From contig CM060680.1 of NCBI GenBank assembly GCA_030686995.1, positions 201,239,322 through 201,303,321 of the forward strand: a stretch of 64,000 bases of DNA, in the 5' to 3' direction. The notes beneath the pieces are model-generated. The model had not been told where the DNA came from and ran no database searches. It saw only the letters and a list, made by a program, of their open reading frames with translations. Of the stretch, positions 34,116 to 45,848 are shown one piece after another (positions within the stretch are counted from its first letter, which is position 1; each line of letters begins with the position of its first letter). Source of the stretch: Artemisia argyi (lineage: Eukaryota > Streptophyta > Magnoliopsida > Asterales > Asteraceae). A program made the translations under genes and the position numbers.

Positions 34116-36000
34116 TGATGATGACAAAACATACACATTCTTGTACAAACTTCCCTACACGAAGTAGAGAAGTTGAGATAATTAAATCTCGCCATGAATG
34201 AAACAATCTTTGTCTTCCCCTTAAGCCATGCTATGCCACTCCAACATCTCTTCCCCTTTTTGTTATCAACAAATAGAGATCGTATGAAATATGATCTTAA
34301 CCACCACGAACCAATATCACAAACTTCCAATCCAAGCCTTCCAATGTTTCGAATTACCCTCCATGAAGAACACCAAAATGCTTACTAAAAATGAATCCAA
34401 AACAGTAGAGACTCCAACTAGAAGTAGTAATAATGATCAACAGTAGTAAGAATCAAACACTTCCCCTCGAGTGGTGCATGAACATCAAATGATTAAACAC
34501 ATAATAAAATACTTCCCGTGAAACCAATGTGTTAATCATCTCCATGATTCTTCAAATCTGTAAGCTCCTTGTAATGATCACTGATGAAGAAAACCGAGTA
34601 TAACAAATTTGATGAAGAAGTAGAATTTCCCAAACTTGTGTCTTAAATCTTGTACTATCCACGGAACTCCATACTTATACGAAACCATAAATATAAGTAG
34701 ACCGCAATCCCTTGACAAAATCCTCAACTAGAGACACTGAGCACTACAATGTAACTCCTTTAAGTGATAGCCAATGTATGCATAGAGCATCATAAGAAAA
34801 ATCACACATTGCTAGATTCATCAAGCTATATGATAAGAACACAAACCTGTGAAACTCAACTACAACATCAAATAAATGATATTCAACCTTCTTCGTAATC
34901 AATTAATCCATAAGAACCAAATACGAGCCTTTTAAAACCTTTAAGAACATAAACTTCTTCCTCTGTGTGTGAACCAAATAATCTTCTTGTGCATGTAATC
35001 GAAAATCAATCAAAATCATATGTACTTCCCCTTACTCCTCTTAACACGCAGCAGTACTTTGAATAGTCAAGCCGTACTTTGGAGATAGAAGTACTTTGGA
35101 GCAGTACTTTGTAATAGAAGTACTTTGATAGAACGGAGCAATACTTTGTAGCAGTACTTTGAAACGTGCAACAATACTTTGAATACGAGATCAGTACTTT
35201 CAATGAGAGAGTAGTATACGAGCAGTACGTATCTTGTAGGGCAATAGTATCGTTCTTCCATGAGCAACAGATAATCATAGCAATATTGACCAAAAGATCC
35301 AACTCATGCATCAAACGACAATCAACATTAGCTCCACATAATATCTCTTGCAAAAGATCACTATTTAATGTCGAACCTCACAGCCAACAATTGATAAAAA
35401 AAAATAATCGTGATCCCACAATTCATAAAACAATACTACCATAGACCAGTGCACATCCATGACTTAATCTTCCACCAATCACAAAAAAAATAGCACCGAA
35501 CCATGTGAAAGATTAATACATCTGCTGATCCAGCCCACAATCCATGAGTAATCATAAACATCACCAATTAATTCCATCCAACAAAGAGAATGTGTAGTAC
35601 GAGGCACATTCAATCAGTACGAGGTTAAAATTATCATGAAGCCAAGCAGATACGACAAACAGAAATCCGAAAACCAAATCCATAATACTTTAGTACGAGG
35701 TATGAGCAGCTGTTTAATGATTCCACTTATCTTGCACAAAACGACACCGCAACTTAATAGCATCGATCCATAATAAATTTAATACAGCACCTCATCCCTC
35801 TGATCCTTGATCGTGATGTACAAAAACCAAACAGCATGATCCAATAAAAAAATAAAGATTACCTCTAAACCTTAAAGATCAAATCATACACCACGTGAAA
35901 CTTTCATAAATACACCAATGATTGAAGAATATTGATTTATCAATTGCCTAGCACCGACCCATTACTACGGAGTATCAATTACCAATTAATGATCATGAGC
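34116..36000 (-). other. Copia-C internal remnant, noncoding, with GTAC-centred repeats
   Basis: No credible ORF. 35045-35240 holds about ten copies of (GC)AGTACTTTG; 35590-36025 holds five of AGTACGAGGT. Where Copia-C ends and Copia-D begins is not resolved; I found no primer site here. Confidence 0.5.
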
Positions 36001-36361
36001 ACATTAATTTAACTTGGTACGAGGTTACCATCAAAATAATTATGATGGATCGTATGTTTATGTTGATATTGTGATTCGGGAGGTCGGGTTTGGTGGAAGA
36101 AGATGAAAGCCATGGTTGGAGAGAGAGAGTAGAGAGAGAAGGGAAACTAGGTGTTTTATTGAATGAAAATGAAGAGTGAAAATACACACTAAGTCTCACC
36201 CCTCCATGGAAGTATGGAGGAGGTATTAATAGGTCAACAAACACACAACTTTACAATAATGACGCTTCTAGTCCATGTGTTTGTACCTTTCAAGATAGCT
36301 AATGTAATCCCGTAAATGTTGTTCCATTTACGTGTTAGGATTATAAACTTTGATCCTAACA
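36001..36361 (-). repeat. Copia-D 3' LTR, left end unresolved
   Basis: Minus-strand start TGTTAGGATCAAAG at 36361, with an inverted repeat TGTTAGGAT...ATCCTAACA near the end. Further in on the minus strand are a TATA-like CTATTAATACC (about 36232) and AATAAAA (about 36157). The left boundary given is a minimum. Confidence 0.6.
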
Positions 36362-36567
36362 ATCTTCCCCCAATGGGGCGACATAAGGGATTACTTATAG
36401 AATTTCCTACAAGTACAAATACAAATAAAGAAAGGTCTTCATCGGCTCTTCAAGTGCGGAGGATGACTACAGTTGACACTCTTTGTCTTCATCTTGTACC
36501 TCGGCGTAAGAACTTTATCTTTACTTGTAGGCAAATGATGTAATATGCATGAAATGGATTAACTTCC
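36362..36567 (-). other. Copia-D polypurine tract and about 190 bp of internal DNA
   Basis: Minus strand CCCCATTGGGGGAAGAT precedes the LTR start. The rest shows no ORF and is cut at CTTCC (36563-36567) by the Copia-E LTR. Confidence 0.65.
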
Positions 36568-36980
36568 TGTTGACATAAATAATGCCAAAAAACATTATTA
36601 ACATATTATCAATATCTCTATGTTTTGATTATTACAAAACATAAACTCATTGAACTAAAATTTATGACATAAACAAGTATTTAGTGATTAACATTCTCTT
36701 TACATCCAAATCACTTAAGGTATAAATAAACAAAGTGTTTAGTGTAATCTATGATCAAAGGGATATTTAATTAATTATTACAAAGTTTATTTAATTATAT
36801 AAACATATTATATATTTTTGAAAAACACTTTTGGTATTAAAGAAAAATGTTCTATTCATACTAAATATATGAATTCAAATTTTAACCAAAATCAGTTAGT
36901 TTTTCACCAAATAAACTTTCCCCACTAAAAGACAAAGTTTCTGACCGTTACAGGTGGGCGGCCCCCTTAATTATAAGGGG

Positions 36981-37006
36981 CGGTCCCCTTAAAATTAAGG
37001 GGACCG
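36981..37006 (+). repeat. 12-bp-arm palindrome in the Copia-E U3
   Basis: CGGTCCCCTTAA, AA, TTAAGGGGACCG, about 50 bp upstream of the TATA box. A second inverted repeat CCCCTTAATTATAAGGGG lies just before it (36963-36980) and a further TTAAGGGGA copy after it. Confidence 0.85.
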
Positions 37007-37053
37007 GCCATGATTTAAGGGGACGGCACGCTCCAGTTGTCAGAATCTTTGCC

Positions 37054-37061
37054 TATAAATA
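37054..37061 (+). promoter_or_regulatory. TATA box of the Copia-E LTR
   Basis: TATAAATA in the context GCCTATAAATACCACC, 486 bp into the LTR. Confidence 0.75.
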
Positions 37062-37384
37062 CCACCTTAAATCTGGAATTTTTCCCTACCTTTTGCACTC
37101 CTAAACTTTCTGTTCTAGATCTCCATTTCTATTCTCTTAATCCTTTGATCATACATTCATAAATCTTTGTTTCAAAGTGATCCAAACATCATCCTCTCAA
37201 GTGCAAGAGAAGAATACTTCTATCCCTCAAGACAAGAAGTATTACAACTTGTTGTGATCTCCACATCTAAGTTGTTAGAGCATCTTCCATTGTATCTATA
37301 TCTTTGTGTAATTAGTTGTGAATATTTGATAGAAGATAGTTTAGCTAGGTATATAAGTAGTGTGATAGGTTAGTAGTTTGTTGT

Positions 37385-37545
37385 AAAGAAGTAGAGTTAG
37401 GAAGTAGAAAGGTGTGAAGAAGATTGGTGTGAAGTAAATAGGTGTGAAGTAGATTGGTGTGAAGTAAATAGGTGTGAAGTAGAAAGGTGTGAAGAAGTAT
37501 TGATGTGAAGTAGATTGGTGTGAAGAAGTTGTGTAGAAGTTGTGA
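37385..37545 (+). repeat. 15-16-bp minisatellite in the Copia-E LTR
   Basis: About ten copies of GAAGTAGATTGGTGT with changes (AAATA, AAGAA), downstream of the TATA box and so in the transcribed LTR. Confidence 0.85.
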
Positions 37546-37915
37546 TCAAGTTGTGACGAAGTTGTGGTGTGTAAATTGGTGTGTAAGGTTTTCTCCGCCA
37601 TAAGGGAGCTTGTTGACATAGTGCAGAAAACTCTCGAGTTAGGTGCTCGGTGAGTGGAGTAGGGCAAGGAAGGTGACCTTGTAGCCGAACCACTATAAAT
37701 CTCTTGTCTCGCGGTTCGATCTTTCCATCTCTCATTTATTTCTTTATTTACATTATTATTGCTTATATTGTTGTTCATATTGTGCAAGACTTGATATCAC
37801 ATAAGTATTGAATCTAAATTTTTGAAAACAAAAAAAACTTTCAAACAATCTTTTGTAACAAATTAAAAAGACGTAAAACTATTCAACCCCCCCCCCCCTT
37901 CTAGTTTTCCACAAT

Positions 37916-37929
37916 TGGAATCAAGAGCC
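37916..37929 (+). promoter_or_regulatory. Copia-E primer binding site (tRNA-Met type)
   Basis: TGGAATCAAGAGCC two bases after the LTR end; like the Copia-A site with one further change. Confidence 0.8.
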
Positions 37930-37982
37930 ACGTCTAGCAAGATTTTTTAAAATATATTGTATTTTAAAACTTGTAACGATCT

Positions 37983-39689
37983 ATGGAATCTTTAAAATAT
38001 TTAGAAGGGCAATCTATGCAAAGACCACCACTATTTGAAGATGGATTTTTATATTGGAAAAATAGATTCGAAACTTATGTGAAATCAAAAGATCTTGATC
38101 TTTGGCATGTTATTACCTTTGGTGACTTTCCCCCTATTCAATATAATGTTGAAACTAAAATGGATGAAATTGTATCTTTTGGAAAACAAAATGATGATTT
38201 GAAAAAGAAACTAGCAAAAAATAATGAGGCTAAAATGGTTATTTATAATGCGTTACCACACAAAGAATATGAAAGAATTTTTATGTGTAAAACCGCAAAA
38301 GAAATTTGGGATTCTTTTCTAATTACTCACCAAGGTAATAGTCAAGTTAAAGATAACAAAATAGATCTTCTTGTACAACAATATGAACAATTTACGATTC
38401 CGGAAAAGGAATCAATTGATAATGCTTTTGCTAAATTTAACACTATTATCACAAGTTTAAAAGCACTTGATGAGACATTTTCTAGTAAAAATTGTGTTAG
38501 GAAATTTCTTAGGGCATTGTATCCGAAATGGCGAGCTAAGGTCATGGCAATTGAAGAATCAAAGGATTTGATGACGTTATCACTAGATGAACTTATTGGC
38601 AACTTGAAGATCCATGAAGAAATTATAAGAAGAGATTCGGAAATGGTCAAAGTCAAGAAAGAACAAACCAAATCCATTGCTCTAAAAGCCAAAAAGGAAC
38701 CTAGTGACGATGGTGATTCAAGTGACGAGAGTGAAGACGAAGAATATGCAATGGTCGTAAGAGAATTCAAAAAATTCTTCAAGAGACGAGCAAGATTCAC
38801 TAGATCACCACGAGACGAAAGAAAACCGTTCCAAAGAAATAGAAGTGATAACTATGGGAAAAGAAAGTGCTTTAGATGTGGAAGTCCAAATCATCTCATT
38901 GGCGAATGTCTAAAGCCGCCGGGTTATGAAAATCAAGGCGCCTTTATTAGTGGAACATGGAGTGATAGTGACAAAGAAGAAGTGGAAAAACCAAGAGACG
39001 AAAAGTGCTTTGTGGCAAAAGGAACCGACGAAATATGTTTAGGAATTGACTTGGAGCCTGACGAATGGATCAAGGATAGCGGATGTTCGAGGCACATAAC
39101 GGGGAACCGCAAGCTATTTTCTACGTACAAGGCATACAATGGAGGTAACGTTATTTTAGGTAGTGACTTACGTGGAAAAACCATTGGCAAAGGTACGATT
39201 TCTCAAGACTCACTTACTATTGAAAATGTAGAGCATGTAGATAATTTAACATATAATTTGCTTAGTATAGGACAAATATGCGATAATAAATGTAAAGTGA
39301 CCTTTACCGAAGAGGATAGCGAAATAGTTAAGAATGGAAAAATTATAGGGAGAGGAATTAGGAAAGGAGGCATATATGTTATGAAACTAGGAAACAAACC
39401 TGAGGATAGGATATGCCTAACGACCCTAGACGAAAACTCCACATTGTGGCATAGGAGATTAGGACATGCTAACATGCAACAAATACAATCTTTGGCCTCG
39501 AAAGAACTAGTTAGAAACTTGCCTAATCTAAAATATGACAAGCATTTTTGTGACGCATGTAAAATTGGAAAACAAGTTCATGCTAGTCACAAAGCTAAGA
39601 ATATAGTATCCACTACTAGGTGCCTAGAATTATTACATATGGATCTTTTTGGTCCATCCGCTGTGCGGAGCTATGGAGGAAACAAATAA
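37983..39689 (+). pseudogene. Copia-E gag, protease, GAG-pre-integrase, start of integrase
   Basis: 568 codons in one frame from MESLKYLEGQSMQRPPLFED. The UBN2 gag core spans about residues 60-220 (KTAKEIWDSFLITHQGN, LRALYPKWRAKVMAIEESKD). A Lys/Asp-rich linker precedes the zinc knuckle CFRCGSPNHLIGEC (C296-C309). The protease motif is WIKDSGCSRHITG (D365), then LWHRRLGHANMQQ and CDACKIGK of the zinc domain, and the first integrase Asp in LHMDLFGPS (D554). TAA at 39687 stands where a Tyr codon is expected between GGNK and TLVIVDDYS, a single-base nonsense change. Everything before it reads cleanly. Confidence 0.9.
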
Positions 39690-40448
39690 ACCTTAGTAAT
39701 AGTAGATGACTACTCACTATACACGTGGACTAGGTTTTTAAGTGACAAGACCCAAGCCTTTGAAAAATTCGAAATATTTAGTAAAATGATTCAAAATAAA
39801 TTAGGATGCACAATAGTAGCCATTAGGATGGACCATGGTAGGGAATTTGACAATGAAGTACAATTCGGAAAATATTGTGATTTAAATGGAATATCTCACA
39901 ACTTCTCCGCTCCTCGTACTACTCAATCAAAAGGCGTAGTAGAAAGAAAAAATAGGTCACTGCAAGAAATGAGTAGAACAATGTTAAATGAACAATCAAT
40001 CCCACAAAAATTTTGGTGTCACGCTGTAGATACATCAACATATATTATTAATAGGGTATCAATTAGGAGAATTCTAGGAAAAACTCCTTATGAGTTACTA
40101 AGAGGTAGAAAACCAAACTTAAGCTACTTTAGGGTATTTGGAAGTAAATGTTATATTCTAAACACTAAGGATTACCTCACTAAGTTTGATCCAAAATCAT
40201 ATGAAGGAATATTTTTAGGATACTCACAAAATAGTAAAGCATATATAATACTTAACAAACACTCCATGAAAGTAGAAGAATCACTAAATGTAACATTTGA
40301 TGAAACACCACCATCTCCTAAAACTTTACCTTTAGAAGATGATAACTTAGTCGAAGACGAAGCTATTGAGGTTAGTAAAACAAAACCCATAGGAAATGAT
40401 AATGAAGACATTAACTTAGGGAATAACGAAATTGTAAATGTTAAATAA
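39690..40448 (+). pseudogene. Copia-E integrase, main part
   Basis: Same frame as the upstream ORF, continuing TLVIVDDYSLYTWTRFLSDK. The second acidic residue is in IRMDHGREFDNE, the glutamate in KGVVERKNRSLQEMSRTM, so the DDE triad is complete across the nonsense codon. PYELLRGRKPNLSYFRVFG and GIFLGYSQNSKAY follow, then an acidic linker ending at TAA 40446 (probably from GAA, Glu). Confidence 0.9.
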
Positions 40449-40802
40449 TCTAGATCACATCCACTAGATAATATAATAGGACATCTTAACCAAAGAACCC
40501 TTAGGTCACAAGCCCAAGATAAAAATAATTTCTTTTGTTTCCTCTCAGCAATAGAACCTAAGAATATTAATGAGGCTTTAAAAGATGAAAGTTGGGTTAT
40601 AGCTATGCAAGAAGAATTAAATCAATTTAAGGCAAATGATGTTTGGGAATTAGTCCCAAATCCAATGAATATGACCATCATAGGAACTAAATGGGTATAC
40701 AGGAATAAGTTAGATGAAAATGGAATAGTTACTAGGAATAAAGCTAGGTTAGTTGCCCAAGGATATAATCAACAAGAAGGAATTGATTATGACGAAACTT
40801 AT
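40449..40802 (+). pseudogene. Copia-E reverse transcriptase, N-terminal fragment
   Basis: Frame continues SRSHPLDNIIGHLNQRTLRS, then EALKDESWVIAMQEELNQFK, DVWELVPNPMNMTIIGTKWV, NKARLVAQGYNQQEGIDYDE and TY, where it meets the Copia-F LTR. The catalytic YVDD region would come about 110 codons later and is absent from the window. Confidence 0.9.
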
Positions 40803-41281
40803 TGTTAAATCAAAGACCTTGATAGATCTTCTGAGCACTCTAGAATCGTTAGTTATGTTAATGTAATCACCAACACACTAATAGATAATCTCTGTAACTT
40901 GTATTTTAAAGCGGAAACAAACACAAGTTTAATACTAAGAACTGTTGATCCTCTGTGGATCTTTTAATAACAATGAATGTGTTTTCTAAAAACGTAACTC
41001 AATACATAATCGTGTATTCCTTTTATACACAAGGAACCCTAAACCGTTTCCCAAGAAACGTATATTCTAAAACTTCTAAAAGATATGCATTATCACTTCC
41101 TAAATAAACTCATGCATATCCTAACTATATTACATAAAACACGGAAAAACTATATCCGCAGAAACAACTAATGCTGAAACTAGACTTCAGTAGAAACTAA
41201 ACTATAAGTAGAATCTGTGTCTTCAGCAGAAACCATCAGCAGCTTCTTCAGCAGAATTCTCTCTTAGCATAATTCCCAACA
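40803..41281 (-). repeat. Copia-F 3' LTR
   Basis: 479 bp; plus-strand TGTTAAATCAAAG at 40803, minus-strand start TGTTGGGAATTATGC at 41281. It interrupts Copia-E RT after CTTAT (40798-40802). A polypurine tract on its right makes it the 3' LTR of a minus-strand element. Confidence 0.82.
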
Positions 41282-41689
41282 ATCCTCCCCTAATCTTGAA
41301 TTTGACATGGTTAAGTTCAAGATTCTTGATAGATCTTTGAAGGTACATACCAAGAGGATTGAAATGACACAACATCAACAAAGAATCATCATCTGCAGGA
41401 TCTCTAAGATCAGCACATACTTGAAAACTCCATTCTTTGCAGCAACAAAGGACTAAATGTACATCAAAACAAATTAGTTTCATACTATTCTCATCACATC
41501 TAGGTGTGTTAACTCCTGTGAGAGGTGAATCATTGAAAATAATGGATTTGATGTCTCTTTACCAATAGCCATCACTACTGGAGTAGCCAAATGTTTTAAG
41601 GTACACTGATAACCACATGATTTTTAGCAAATCATCAGCTATAAACGGATTTGAGATGTCTTTACCTGTAGCCGTTTGCTCAGGACTAG
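41282..41689 (-). other. Copia-F polypurine tract and internal remnant
   Basis: Minus strand TTAGGGGAGGAT precedes the LTR start. From about 41520 to 41689 the minus strand matches the 3' noncoding repeats of Gypsy-G (48490-48665): AGCAAACGGCT, GGTAAAGAC, CAAATCCGTT, CATGTGGTTATCAG, GGCTACTCCAG, TGATGGCT. No ORF. Cut by Gypsy-G at 41690. Confidence 0.7.
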
Positions 41690-44600
41690 TGATGAGTGTG
41701 TAAATACTCATCATTTTTATCGTATCTGAACTGCCAAAACATCCAAAAACAATCAGAAAGGCATCAAAATACAGAAATTATCCCAAAAGTGTGTTTTATA
41801 TGTTTTAGATGCAAAATGTTTAAAAACAAATGAAAAACGAACAAAGTTTGCATAATTGGCAGTTTCAGTCCCTCAAGTTTCAAAAATTGACAAAACTAGT
41901 CCCTGAAAATTTAAAATGAAAGAAAAGTCAACCCAAGTCCTTTGGAATTCAAAAGTTGTCAAAACAAGTCCTTGGGTGAAAAGTTTGAGAAAATTACACT
42001 TTTACCCCTCAAGTTTCAAAATTGGCAAAATTAGTCCCTAGGTGTTTAAAAATAGAAATTTAACAAATAACACCCTTGTACTATTCATAACTTACAAATT
42101 GGAAGTATTTTGATAACTTTTGGGAAATTACAATTTCACCCCTCAAACTTTGGTGAAATTACAAAAATGGTCCCTGGGGTTTATAAAAATGGAATTTTAC
42201 AACTTTGGTCCATGTATTATCTAATATTGCAGGTTTGGTCCCTTGGAAGTAGTTTGAAAACTTGCCACATCAGGCCCCTCAACTTTTGCATAATTACAAT
42301 TTTAGTCCTTGTGATTAGTGGGCTTAAATTACAAACCGGATCCAAAGTTATTTTAAAACCCATAAACCAAAACCCTTATAATCCAAATCCAATACACCCC
42401 TGATCCATAACAACCCCAAGCCCAACCACCAAGGCCCATGTCCCTTTTAATTATATAACACCAGGGTCAAAAGGAAGTCAAACCCTTTCCCTCTTTTCCC
42501 TACCCGTGACTCCCTGCTACTCTCTGCTACTTTTCATCATCACTACACCACTTCCCCCTCCTCCATCATCACCCCTACACCCAAACAAACACCTCAGTCC
42601 AAGAAATTACAACCTGGCACAAGCAATTAGCAGAAAGAAGCCAAAAACATTTTGGCGCCAAAATTACAAACGGCCAAGATTGAATATGAGTCATCCAAGG
42701 GTGGAGATTTCTGTTGGGAAAAAGACAAAGAGCACTCAGAAACCCTAAACTCTCAGTATAAAATGAAAGAAAAAGAAGCTGGGGGGTGGTTAGCTAATTA
42801 GTAGATGTTAGTAGTTAATTTAGGTTTTTAGTGTAATTTCAAAATCATGTAATGCTTTAAATTTATGTTGCTTAGTTCAATCTTGTAATCAGTTTCAAAG
42901 TTTGTACTAAATTTTAGTTTCTAATAAAATTCAAGTTTTCAGTTTAATCAATTAGTCATTTATGCTCAAGCATTCTGAGTTCTAAATCTGATTTAAAGCC
43001 ATTTGTTACCTCACAATCTTACTCAAACTAAGATTTACAGTTAGTAGGAAGTTTTATCTGTTTGAAGCTTGTACATTTTCCCATGGTCAACCAAAGTCAA
43101 CAAAGCAGGATAATGGGATATGGTATGATTCAGAGATGAATCATGGTTGTTTTGGAATGGTTTAACGTATCCAAAGATAGGTTTTGATTGGAGTATATCC
43201 CTATTTCAGTTAGGGCTTTAATTCTAGTAAGATCTCATTTTCAATTTTTAGTTCCTTATTCATTTTATCTAGTTCAGATCTTTGTTACTGTAGTTGTACT
43301 GTTTGATTGTTGTTGTTTAATGAATATTCAAGTAGTTAGAGTAATGATTGAGATTGCTTGATCATCAGTATACATGCCTAGATGAATCTGTTTTCTATAA
43401 ATTGATTTAGTTTATGTAGATTTGTGAATTTGATCTGTTGTTATCCATTACTGTTGTTAGCTGTTGATTTGAACTCTAATATTGATCTGTGATGTTATGA
43501 GATAACTGCTATTAAGTATACAAACTTGTATCAATGTTAGATAGTATCATGTGCTAGTTACAGGGGTGTTTGGTTTAAGCTTCTCAACTGTATTCAGGCT
43601 TGTTTAAGCCAGTGTTTGTGGTTCATGTAAGTCACAATAGGTCTAAATAGTTCATATCAACCAATAAATTCAGTGGTAGTTCAGTGGAAAGTCAAAATGC
43701 ATGTTTAAGATCTCTTTTTCATTCACTGTAAGGATTTATGTTTGCATATCTGTCATATCATCTCCTAGGTAGTTAAGGTTGCTTAAAATCATCTTAATAT
43801 AGCTTGTCATTACATATTCAGGCATTAGATTAGGTTAAAAGTTCAAATAAGTCAACCTTTGCATGTTATTAAAAGAGTCAAACTTTACCCATTTTTAGAA
43901 AACCTAAAATTTCAATGATTTTTGTAGAATTTAGTATTATTATTTAGCACTTGTGCCTTTTAGGAATCATAGCCCCCCAGCTAGTCTTCATTTTCCCATT
44001 GTTGTTTGATTTTTATGATTTTTTTCCTGGGCCCCACAATCCTCCAAAGTAGGCTGCAGGGGTGGGTGATGCCCTGCTGCAGCAGACAACCATGCCACCA
44101 CCACCAATTTGGTGGTGGTTTCTGACCTCCACAATGGTCCACAAGCCACCCAATTGGTTCCTCCCAACCCCCCTCCTAGTAGTCTTTTAGTTTTGACCAT
44201 AAATTTGACCTCAAACCCCCTGGGTCCCACTTGGAATTGGCCCTCATTTTTGTCCCATTTTCAGTGTTAAATAAGAAAGTTCAAGTGCTTAATCTTGCTT
44301 ATTGGCTTAACATGTGAGCTTCTTTGTTCAAATATTGCTTTAACATGTTCACTTAACTTATTTAGACCAGAATTCACCCTTGTGGGTCCCACTTAAGCTG
44401 ATTTGAGCTTATTTGCTTCCTTGGTCAACAAAAGTCAACTGTGGAGCAAATAAGCTTCCACAGTGCTTATTTTTAAGCTACAAAAAAGTTGTTTTTGCAA
44501 AATTTGTTAGTTTTTAGTTGTAAAATAGTTTTCCAAAAGAAAAATCCAGAAAAGTCAATTTAATTTTAAGTGATAGTTTCTATTTAATGTAATTTAATTT

Positions 44601-45546
44601 TTAATTTTCATTTTTAGATTTTTATTAAGTACTTGGCATTTTTATATTTTTATTAATTATCTTCTATATTAAAGTAACTTTAGTAAATTTCTCAGATTTT
44701 TATTTTGTCATTTAGTATTTATTAGATTTAATATTAGTTTTATTAGTTATTAATTAATAATTAAGTTTTAAATAGCATAATTAGTTTTTATAAAGTAACA
44801 CCTAGTTTTTATATTTTTCCTAGCCTTTATATAATATATTATAATTTTAGGAATTTTTATAGAATTTTTACTGTTCACTTCTATTTTTTATAATTTAAAT
44901 AGTTTAATTAGGTAATTAATATTTAATTAGTAATTAATTAATAGAAAAATCACAAAAAGACAAAAATACATATTTTTAGTTTTAAAACTTATTTTTAGTT
45001 ATTTTATAATTTTAGAAATTTTATTTTTATTTTTCTTGTATTAAATTAATATTATATTATAATTAAGTATTTTAAATATTAATAATTAGTATTAATTAGT
45101 ATTTAATTAATATTAAATAATTAAATAGTGTAAAAATTTATTTTCTTTTTCCAAAAAATTTCTTTTATCCTTTAGTTTTAAAAAAAGTCATTTTCACCCC
45201 CTGGGGGTTTTCAGATTTCACTTTTCACGTTTTATTTTGTACGTTTACGTTATTTAAAACGTGAACGTATACATTTTAGGTTTTAAACGTTTCTGGTTTT
45301 TCTAAATTCACAGTCTTGTTCATATAGCTTATTTAAGCTATTTCCTTGTAGATTCCTTAGTTTAATCAAACTCAAACCCCTTTCTGTCCAAATTCACCCG
45401 ATCACAAACCCGTTTGAATACAATCCACACCTCGTCGGGACATAACGACCCGGGGAAACCCTATACTTCTGCGGAGATTGATTCTTAAGCTGTTTGACTT
45501 AGTTGACCATCCCTGGTCAACTTAGTTGACCGTTTAGACTCAATCA
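41690..45546 (+). repeat. Gypsy-G 5' LTR
   Basis: Starts TGATGAGTGTGTAAATACTC, whose TGATGAGT pairs with ACTCATCA, and ends ACTCAATCA before the primer site. 41870-42320 holds about eight degenerate AGTCCCTCAAGTTTCAAAA units. The TATA box is at 42757. From about 44500 to 45180 it is very AT-rich. Confidence 0.9.
42757..42763 (+). promoter_or_regulatory. TATA box of the Gypsy-G LTR
   Basis: TATAAAA about 1.07 kb into the LTR, after GGCGCCAAAATTACAAACGG; a plausible U3/R border. Confidence 0.6.
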
Positions 45547-45551
45547 AAATT

Positions 45552-45569
45552 TGGCGCCGCTGCCGGGGA
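45552..45569 (+). promoter_or_regulatory. Gypsy-G primer binding site (tRNA-Asp type)
   Basis: TGGCGCCGCTGCCGGGGA, five bases after the LTR end; one base from the Athila-type site. Confidence 0.88.
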
Positions 45570-45848
45570 GGCTGTGCGCGTTATTCTAAACGGTTTTACA
45601 GATTAGTGAATCTGGATATACACTCATTATATATTTACCATCTTTTGTTCATATTTTCTTATTATAAAAATAAAACAGTTCCCGAAAACTTTTTAAAATT
45701 AGTTTTCAACGAACACAAAAAAACACAAAAATATTTTCTTTCTTATTTGTACAAAATGTTTATTCAAAAATCCAAAAATAATCACCTTTACCCTCTCACA
45801 TCTTTGATTCTTCATCCCTACCCCTCTGTAAACCTTTGATTCTTTTCT

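Larger units (their letters stand above)
36568..37913 (+). repeat. Copia-E 5' LTR
   Basis: 1346 bp, TGTTGACATAAATAATG to TTTTCCACA. U3 has GC-rich palindromes (36960-37020), then TATAAATA at 37054; the transcribed part has a 15-16-bp minisatellite and a C-run at 37887-37898. Confidence 0.9.
36568..40802 (+). mobile_element. Copia-E: SIRE-like Ty1/copia element, truncated inside RT
   Basis: 5' LTR 36568-37913, primer site 37916-37929, and one gag-pol frame from 37983 with two nonsense codons (39687 and 40446). The text stops at DYDETY in the RT domain where the Copia-F LTR begins; the rest of RT, RNase H and the 3' LTR are not in the window. The UBN2 gag, zinc knuckle type and pol text fit the SIRE lineage by memory. 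Confidence 0.88.

Noticed and set aside
35045..35240. CRISPR-like array
   Set aside because: Repeats are about 10 bp and imperfect with irregular spacing in plant transposon DNA.
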